Shown piece by piece: positions 57,901-64,000 of a DNA stretch of 64,000 nucleotides; the first letter of the stretch is position 1, and the number at the start of each line of letters is the position of its first letter. Below the pieces are notes generated by a model, which saw only the letters and a program-made list of their open reading frames with translations, was not told where the DNA came from and searched no databases. The position numbers were made by a program, and so were the translations under genes. This stretch comes from Ciona savignyi (lineage: Eukaryota; Chordata; Ascidiacea; Phlebobranchia; Cionidae), in assembly GCA_000149265.1 (NCBI GenBank), contig CH003424.1, forward strand, positions 615,345 to 679,344, written 5' to 3'.

Positions 57901-59356
57901 TATCGGTATTATCAAGACATTCATTTATTTTAAGAGACCATTAATCCACTGGTTTTAGGCGATGTACGTTAAATGCCTTGCCCCAGGACACAACCGACTA
58001 TAGCTAGCGACCAGTTTCAATCCTACAACCGGTTGAAAGGCGACGCACTAATCCACCAAGCTATTTGGCAAAACTGATAATAAGGAAAATACAATGTTTC
58101 TGTGTTCAGGCGACCCATATCGGTGTCCTACCTATCAACTAACAAAGTTTACCTTTGCGGTAGAAATGGGTCCGCTGTTCGACCGCCTGTGCCCGCTTTT
58201 AAACGAGCGGTTGTCTGGGTGGTTCTGCGGTTGGGGAATCCCCGAAAACGTATTTACTGGGTATCGGCCAAACGTTACGTCATTATCCTCCAACCAATTA
58301 GATCGCGAGCTTTGTTTGACGTAAGAACCTCTTTTAAAATCTGAAAACAAAAATATTTGATGTTAAATTGATGTTAAAGATCAATTTGCAGCGAAAATTA
58401 ACGGTAAACTGAAAATAAAGCGCAAAAACTGACCAAAATGTTGTTTTTAATAAAATTTGACAGAATATCAATAAAATGAACTTGGATTACTTAAAGAATC
58501 GAAGAACTAGTAAATCCCAAGCCTCGCAGAGAGATTAATGCAACTGGATCGATATACGATTTAATTAGTATGCTCCAGGTAACAACTAATTAAGTTACTT
58601 CGAATTTTTAATGAATTTGTAATTAATGAAGTTACGTCATACGACATGATGCTGGCGATATACTGGAGTGAATTCCAAGGATTATATCGATATGCTCGTG
58701 GGGGATAGACAAAGTTCTTAACGTACAACCCGATAAAATCACATGTGCACGAGATTTAAAGTATTGATTAAAACCTAAATCCACTTTCATAGACTCTACC
58801 TAGGGCGGTGGGGCCAGGAATTTTAAGATAATCGCGGATAAATCGTTTTATCGGATTCCGCCTACCATAGGATAAACAACAACCACATACCTTCGTTGTC
58901 CGATGCGGTTTTGCTTTGGTATCTCGACGCTTTGCCTTTTCCTATATCTCGGTAATAATACGGCGGTAATATCCCCGTGTCGGAGTCCAAGTCTTGTTTT
59001 GATGATGTTTTCCTGTTTGTGGCGTCTTTGAACTTAACCTTGTCGTGGCGCGCGCGGGAAAGCGCGGTTCGCAGTCCCCACACAAATGTCTCGAACGACA
59101 ACAGGCCATCAGGCGGCGCTACAGATCTCAGACAATCCAGCACACCGGGGAGATTGGGAACTGCGTCATCTCTCCACCGTCGTTCGATTTCAGTCAAAGG
59201 AACGAGGCCGATACCGTTATCATCCAATATGTTGAACAAGGTCTTCATTGAGTTGACAAATTGCTTTGGGAGTCCAGACACCGGCGCGGCCGCTGCGTGC
59301 ACACCGTGCGACGTGTGGAAATTCTCCATTGTACGAGAGGAAAAAAAATTCTCCAT
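51926..59356 (-). CDS. sapcd2: SAPCD2 (suppressor APC domain-containing 2) orthologue, complete
   Basis: Exons: 58891-59356, 58153-58340, 56952-57589, 56213-56493, 54003-54100, 53387-53653, 52891-52974, 51926-52057; phases agree, 717 residues. Residues 30-97 match the N-terminal EF-hand-like domain (LPKQFVNSMKTLFNILDD, EIERRW, LLSFETFVWGLRTAL). A long Ser-rich, poorly conserved middle follows (155-540). The C-terminal SAPC part has RRRHTV, KQLEQEKDVLLQGLE, ALREQNHILTQ, QKSDKIVQLEHEKSVL and the terminal VNTSIFI, like human STFI. From memory human SAPCD2 is about 394 residues, so the middle is expanded. Known role: apical and planar spindle orientation and polarity through LGN competition. The start is ambiguous: MENFFSSRT is followed nine codons later by MENFHTS. 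The exon 3 acceptor is AAG, less usual but in phase. Confidence 0.93.
52110..52225 (-). mobile_element. SINE-A, degenerate copy
   Basis: 'aggattttcatg' end and 'aacgcaaggggcg...cacgggtaatcggcagat' remain; SAPCD2 last intron. Confidence 0.5.
52740..52840 (+). repeat. Dispersed repeat X, clearest copy
   Basis: 'gacgtgttttaacgactgtt' then 'cgttttgccgtcttttccg' and an A/T-rich end with 'aataaactaa'. Related stretches: 12518-12600 (+), 24215-24262 (-), 29140-29185 (+), 59930-60030 (+), 63745-63830 (+). Confidence 0.6.
53185..53330 (+). mobile_element. SINE-A, head joined to 3' body
   Basis: 'gggttacaggtacgaaactg' jumps to 'acacactgccatagctccgg'; the centre is deleted. Confidence 0.65.
53825..53930 (-). 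mobile_element. SINE-B copy
   Basis: 'gggctagggttcgaacccat' (box B) to 'gtggtagcgttaaccg'. Confidence 0.6.
54885..55080. repeat. About 28-bp tandem repeat, 6-7 units
   Basis: Unit 'cggcgtttaccgtagcgtca' plus 'acaatgtt', decaying at both ends; in the SAPCD2 intron between exons 4 and 5. Confidence 0.9.
55135..55240 (-). mobile_element. SINE-B copy
   Basis: Box B 'ccaaggttcgaacccatgat' to head 'accattcagccaaacgaccg'; 50 bases from the tandem repeat. Confidence 0.65.
55540..55580 (-). mobile_element. SINE-A, short 3' fragment
   Basis: 'aaatgggaaacacaag' then 'ttatcacacgggcaatt' only. Confidence 0.5.
56629..56942 (-). mobile_element. SINE-A, full copy with internal duplication
   Basis: Complete, with 'taccgtagctattgcagt' present twice in tandem. 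Ends 9 bases before SAPCD2 exon 3, in the sense orientation. Confidence 0.85.
57722..57785 (-). tRNA. tRNA-Lys-like pseudogene fragment
   Basis: On the minus strand 'tttaatcc', 'ggttcaagtccctt' and 'atcgggc' resemble the 3' half of a tRNA-Lys(UUU). The D-arm 'gtctccgcgtggaagac' is folded but atypical and the acceptor does not pair. Confidence 0.3.
57800..58068 (-). mobile_element. SINE-A, diverged copy
   Basis: Inverted copy between SAPCD2 exons 2 and 3; tail lost, head 'gaaaggcgacgcactaatcc' kept. Confidence 0.65.
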
Positions 59357-59359
59357 CAG

Positions 59360-62300
59360 ACTACTTGCATATGTGACAATATATTATGAGCAATAACTCC
59401 ACAAATTCTGAGTTACAGGAGATAAATTAATAAGAGACTTGAGGCGATGCGTTAATAAACCGCGTCAGTGTCTTAGTGCTGACGTATTATCTGCTTAAAT
59501 ACAATTGACACAACAAACTAAAGGTCACGAATTGCTGTTTCATCCAAAATCTGCACTTCTAATAATCGTTTGAGAGAAACAACTCTGCAATACTGTTGCA
59601 TAATACATGACTAATCGACTAAAGACGCGTTCTAACCAACCTATTATACACGGCCGTCCATCTGTGCTAGTTATGCAACATCGTAACCTATTTGCAAATC
59701 GACTTTTTATCTTGTTTTTCTTATTATTTATCTAACTAAACACAGAGTGCAGCTGACTCGGTGATTATTGGTTGGTCTTTCTCTGCATCCTTTGCTGTAC
59801 ATTACTTTGAATAACTGTAAATACTGTTGTTGTTTGTTGAATTCTGCTGATGTCAGCATAAATTAAAAAAATAACTTAAAACTCTGGTAATTAATCATAA
59901 CATCACGCAGACAATGCGGTAGCTTCAATTATATGCGTGTTTTGACGACTGTGATGACAACTATTCGGTTTTCCTATTTTTTCATAAAACGTCCTGCTTC
60001 GTGTTTTTATCGTGAAAACAAAAACTAATTTGAAGTTCAAGACTGTGGTAAGCACTAGGGAGACTTTAACCAGTTGTGTGACATGTCATCGTAAACCCGA
60101 TCAATTTATATTAACTCCTGTCATTTATCTCACCTTTGAGTTGCAAATGATTATCCATCCTATTTACACACAGCGAAAGTAACAACAATTAGCACTTTAA
60201 CTATCCACGCAAAAGTTGCCACGGTCGCACCTTTAGGCCTCATTTGTTCGTCATTAATTCAATTTTAGCGTTTTTTCTTCAGCAATAAAAAGTACAACAA
60301 CCTGTTTTGAACATAAATAAACAAACTTGTACTCTCTGGGAAACCGCCACACTTTCGTGTTAAGACTTCGTATAAACATCAGCGACCTAATCTACTGCTC
60401 TGAGGTCAATGGTCATAAAATCTGAGTCCTGGACGTGATTATCGAAAGATAAGTGGTTCTACTTCATAATAAACCGTTACTGTTAATTTTGAACTCGTCG
60501 CGAGCGGTGCTGGTGGTCTTGTCTCCAGGAGTGCAGACGTGTAGTCGATTACCACGAACGCGATGACTTTAATTGTTTAAACGCTGGTGGCGAGTTAGCA
60601 TCGCGCAATCATGAAAGGCGGTCAACACATTTATTGTCGCGTCTTGGTGGGCGACCGCCGGCAGCTGATTAAGACCGAGACAGTCGCCTTTTGTTACTAC
60701 GCATGAAGCGCCCTAGAACTTCGCAATCAAACAAATTGGACAACGCCACCTAAGACTGCTTAATTGCTGCACTATTTTAATTACAGGAAAACCTTTGAAA
60801 TAATTTGCAAACTGTTTTCATTATCAGGTTTACCGACTATAGCTGTGTTTTTCGTAGGTCATTACATGTGTATGAAGTAGCCAGGTTTTAATTGTTATTG
60901 TAGTTATGCTGTTTTATTTTTAATTTATCCTTGTCATATTTTTAATTGCCTAATAAGAAGCAAAAAATAAACTAAACCAAGATGTAACTTGTAGTCGTCA
61001 ATCCAAACCTGTCATCCACATATACTTTGAAGCTTCAGAATAAACATTTTGGACAAATAAGGAACTAAAATCGACCACTATTATGGGACACAATAGCTCG
61101 CAACTTAACCTGAACTTTACACAAAATATTGACATTTCCCCTGTCACTAAATATAACTGCATACACTAAGCATGACTCAATCTATCGGGATAACAAACCA
61201 CCCAGCTTTCTGTCCAATGAATAGCAGCCTAAACCAGATGCGCCGGCAGCAGACTTGCCGTTTTTTTCACGCAGAAAACTTGAATTTTTGAACGATGCGC
61301 CGACGATGGCATGCTATGCAGTCGTCGGTGCTCGTCACGGCTGACTTACCCCCGCTGATGACGTCACATTTTAACCGAACCAGCGGTTTTCCGCCCATTA
61401 TGATCCACCGGGCGCTACTGCTGTTCACAATAAGTAACCAGCTGATCCTGCAGTAGTAAAGCACGAAGCAAGTGTGGCGAACTATTGTAATCTACTTAAA
61501 ACGAATTTAGGGCACTTAATAATCAGCTGTGACTTCGAAAATTAGTCCAATATTATCCACGCTGCAATTTAAGCGACGAAACTAATCCCATAACCCCCTT
61601 CCTAGTATAAGTTTATTTAACTCATCTAGTTTAAGATTATTAAGTACTAAGATTATTCAAAAAAGAAATTACATTATTAGTTAATTAATATCTTAACTAA
61701 CCTTATTTCTTTACACTGTTGAATCCGCGACCAAAATGACAACGATTACAGCATTCAGTGGAGTTTATTAGCGGGAACAACAGAAGTACAACATGAATAC
61801 GAGTGAAGATATGTACCCAAGGGCGTTGTTGTAAAGATTGCTTCATTAAAGCGCGAATCGGTAAATTGGAAATCAGATCAAATTGCTTCGATAATCTAAC
61901 TAATTTAAGAAGGAAATCAGACATTTTATCATGTACATAAGTTCGGAAAGGGATAGAGTGCCCCTGATAACCCTTAGGTTGGAAAATCTTGTAGATTGAG
62001 GTGACAATAAGATATATATTCATCAAAACATCCCATCACCAATGCAATAAAAGGGTTAAAGAGAGCTTTTTTAAAATCGTGTCGACATTCGGGTAATAAA
62101 ACAACTAATATTTTCTATAGGTTTTACATATTATTATACATATATAGCCATATTGGTTGGACATACGTGTAATAATAAAGACTATTGCAATTATTTTGTG
62201 TTGTAAATAGGTTTTGAGGGGGTGTTACAAATTTTAGAAAATATTTATCTCCAATATTTTTCCAATTTTCTCATTAAGAAAAAAATATGAAAATATAAAT

Positions 62301-62625
62301 TTTGAGAAAATATTTAGATTTAACATTTTTCGATTTTTCACCATAAAAAAATTAAGACCGAAAAGATTTCCGCTTCATTTTAAATCGGGTTTTTTTGCTT
62401 CTGAACTTATACAAACAGTTATCATCACAGTAACTCACACGCAAGCAATAATGTTGGGTTTTCGACTGAAAAATTGTTCACATTGCTTTAACATGGACAC
62501 TCTTTTTGTAGGAAAATAAAAATGGAGAAATAAAAATAAATTTGTAAAATATAGCGGCGGATACACAAGCATACATTGCACAACAATTCGGTGGTCACTT
62601 TAAAATTGAACTGAAAATTTGACTA
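59360..62625. other. Intergenic region between SAPCD2 and the RABGAP1 relative
   Basis: No coding exon recognised. A copy of repeat X lies at 59930-60030. 60490-60720 is GC-richer than its surroundings. AT-rich runs occupy 62060-62600. Confidence 0.45.
61350..61370 (-). promoter_or_regulatory. CRE-like palindrome and possible 5' UTR donor
   Basis: TGACGTCA at 61359-61366 lies just before a good donor (GTAAGT, 61344-61349) on the SAPCD2 strand, 2 kb upstream of its ATG. Could be an upstream non-coding exon; no matching acceptor is convincing. Confidence 0.2.
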
Positions 62626-62629
62626 AAAT

Positions 62630-64000
62630 TCACGGAACTGTTTGACGCTTTGGAATGTTGACTTGGGTGTCGGACTGAAAGCTACCACTAGGGGTTGTGC
62701 TAGTAGGGGAGTGTACAGTGGGTGAAGGGTCAGTTTTTCGGGTGGTCAGTGTGGAAATTGTCTTCTGGAACCAAGTATTCTTGGTGGCTTGTAGCTCCTT
62801 GTGGCTTGCCGCGAGTCGATGTTCCAGATCCTGGGGTGGAAAGATTGGGATGATGAAGTTGAATGTATTCTTGGCATAGATGTGTCATTTGTATCCGGGG
62901 GGTGGGTTAATCACAATGGTGGGTTTATCCATGTTTATCCCCGTTAATGGGAAAACCAAGGGGGTTAACACACGGACAATCGTCAGATCACCTCACGCCC
63001 ACTGCTGGGTTATCAGATCTATCTATCATTACGCTGGGTTTGGGCAATGTCCGTTAAGTGCTTTACTTAAGCATACAACCGACTAGCTTGTGACCAGTTT
63101 CGAATCTGCAACCCTTCAGCTAAAAGGCAACGCATCAACTCACCACACTAATTAGTCATTTTACAAACAGGTGACAGTTCGATTTTCACCCTCAAGACTT
63201 TTTTAACATTTATATCAATTGGTATTGCCCTTAACATTACCTGGACTTTACACTCTGATTCGACGAGTTTAAGTTTAGTTTGCGCAAGTTGTAACTCGAG
63301 ATCTCGAATCTGCTTCTCCAGCGATCCTTTCTCCACTTGGTGTCGCTCTTCTCTGTCCAATTCACTCATATTGGTGCTCGGAGCATTATCTTTGTTCTAT
63401 AAACAGCCCCAGTAAGAGTGAGTTCATACAATAACACTTAAACATTGCACAGGTCGCCTTACAGGACAGTTGTCCTCGAGAGTTTAGTAGTTTAGTGTAA
63501 TAATATTAATATAAACACTCTTTCCAGGAAAAAATAAAAATGAGGGAATGCGGGAAAGAGGAAAACTGCCCATTAAAATGAATATTAGCGCATTAGAGTT
63601 AGTTTTAAACATGGGGTTGATATAAGTGCTTAGGGCAAGGTTTAAATTAAGTTTCCTTAATTTGACTGTGCAGTTTCCCTCCTTTCCTCTTTCCCTCTTT
63701 CCCATCTTTTAGTGTTGTCCCCCTTTCCAGTTTTTTTTATCTGTTAGGTTTCGTTGTCATAGATGTGTTTTACCGAGTGTCCTTTTGCCTGTGTATTTTC
63801 ATTGTAGAAACAAATAACTAAAATATAGGAAATGACACAAAAGAGTGAGTTTTATAACAGCAGAACGGCAAATAACTACGATTTGACCGATCCAAATAAA
63901 ACACGATATTTTCCCACAACACACAACCCACCAACATGGCGGCATCCAACTGTTCTTTATGCAGAACTTGCATATTCTCGAGCCTTAGACTCAACTGGGA
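62630..64000 (-). CDS. rabgap1: RABGAP1/RABGAP1L orthologue, C-terminal exons (partial)
   Basis: Three exons: 63932-64000 (open at the window edge), 63241-63396, 62630-62830 with the TGA stop. All junctions are phase 0. They give SQLSLRLENMQVLHKEQLDA, then ERHQVEKGSLEKQIRDLELQ followed by LAQTKLKLVESECKVQ, then DLEHRLAASHKELQATKNTW and FQKTISTLTT, then a short Ser/Thr/Pro tail. This is the signature C-terminal coiled coil of RABGAP1 and RABGAP1L (human: QLAQTKL-LVEA-CKIQ-LEH, AAK-WF-KTL-SIKT). The TBC Rab-GAP and PTB domains must lie to the right. Tunicates branched before the vertebrate duplications, so it is probably pro-orthologous to both human genes. It acts on Rab GTPases in endosomal traffic. 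Confidence 0.92.
62925..63155 (-). mobile_element. SINE-A copy
   Basis: Between the last two exons of the RABGAP1 relative; the centre is shortened ('tatctatcattacgctgggt'). Confidence 0.7.
63528..63722. mobile_element. MITE-A copy 5 with 8-bp target duplication
   Basis: Flanked by CTTTCCAG at 63520-63527 and 63723-63730. Long inverted ends, interior reversed relative to copies 1-3. In an intron of the RABGAP1 relative. Confidence 0.85.

Noticed and set aside
61703..62026. 107-codon minus-strand ORF upstream of SAPCD2
   Set aside because: No recognisable domain, AT-driven composition, no splice context; probably chance.

Overview
The window is animal nuclear DNA: AT-rich, with many short GT/AG introns, dense tRNA-derived SINEs, hAT-type elements and one assembly gap (296 N). 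The genes are chordate orthologues but diverged from vertebrates, and the genome is compact. I infer a tunicate, most likely a Ciona-type sea squirt; no species-diagnostic sequence was available to prove it. All gene models were built by hand from homology, splice sites and exon phase.

Layout, left to right. (1) 209-1295, plus: a broken MADF/BESS gene with several frame breaks. (2) 2008-9666, minus: the 5' part of a secreted protein with a signal peptide and six Sushi/CCP domains, one per phase-1 exon; its third intron holds a 1.2 kb 20-bp minisatellite. (3) 14660-23127, minus: an 11-exon seven-transmembrane receptor of the secretin/adhesion family with a very short ectodomain; its 3' end abuts a ~330-bp tandem array. 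(4) 26387-48127, minus: a complete 27-exon FKBP15 orthologue (1221 codons: WH1-like, FKBP, P/Q-rich, coiled coil, acidic tail). (5) 49882-51162, plus: DAP3/MRPS29, in a single exon. (6) 51926-59356, minus: an 8-exon SAPCD2 orthologue, convergent with DAP3. (7) 62630-64000, minus: the last exons of a RABGAP1/RABGAP1L orthologue, which runs off the right edge.

The genes are functionally separate: endosomal/actin FKBP15, mitoribosomal DAP3, cell-polarity SAPCD2, Rab-GAP RABGAP1. However, human relatives of FKBP15, DAP3, SAPCD1/2 and RABGAP1/1L lie in the MHC paralogon regions (9q, 1q, 6p21). The right half therefore looks like a fragment of the pre-duplication proto-MHC linkage group.

Much of the rest is mobile DNA. 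SINE-A (~290 bp, tRNA-like head, 'tatcc' tail) has almost 50 copies or fragments, SINE-B (~120 bp) over a dozen. There are three individually bounded hAT-type elements with 8-bp target duplications, a hAT-like MITE family (five copies), a second MITE family (two copies) and an unnamed dispersed repeat. SINE-A copies create recurrent spurious ORFs of about 60-75 codons on both strands.
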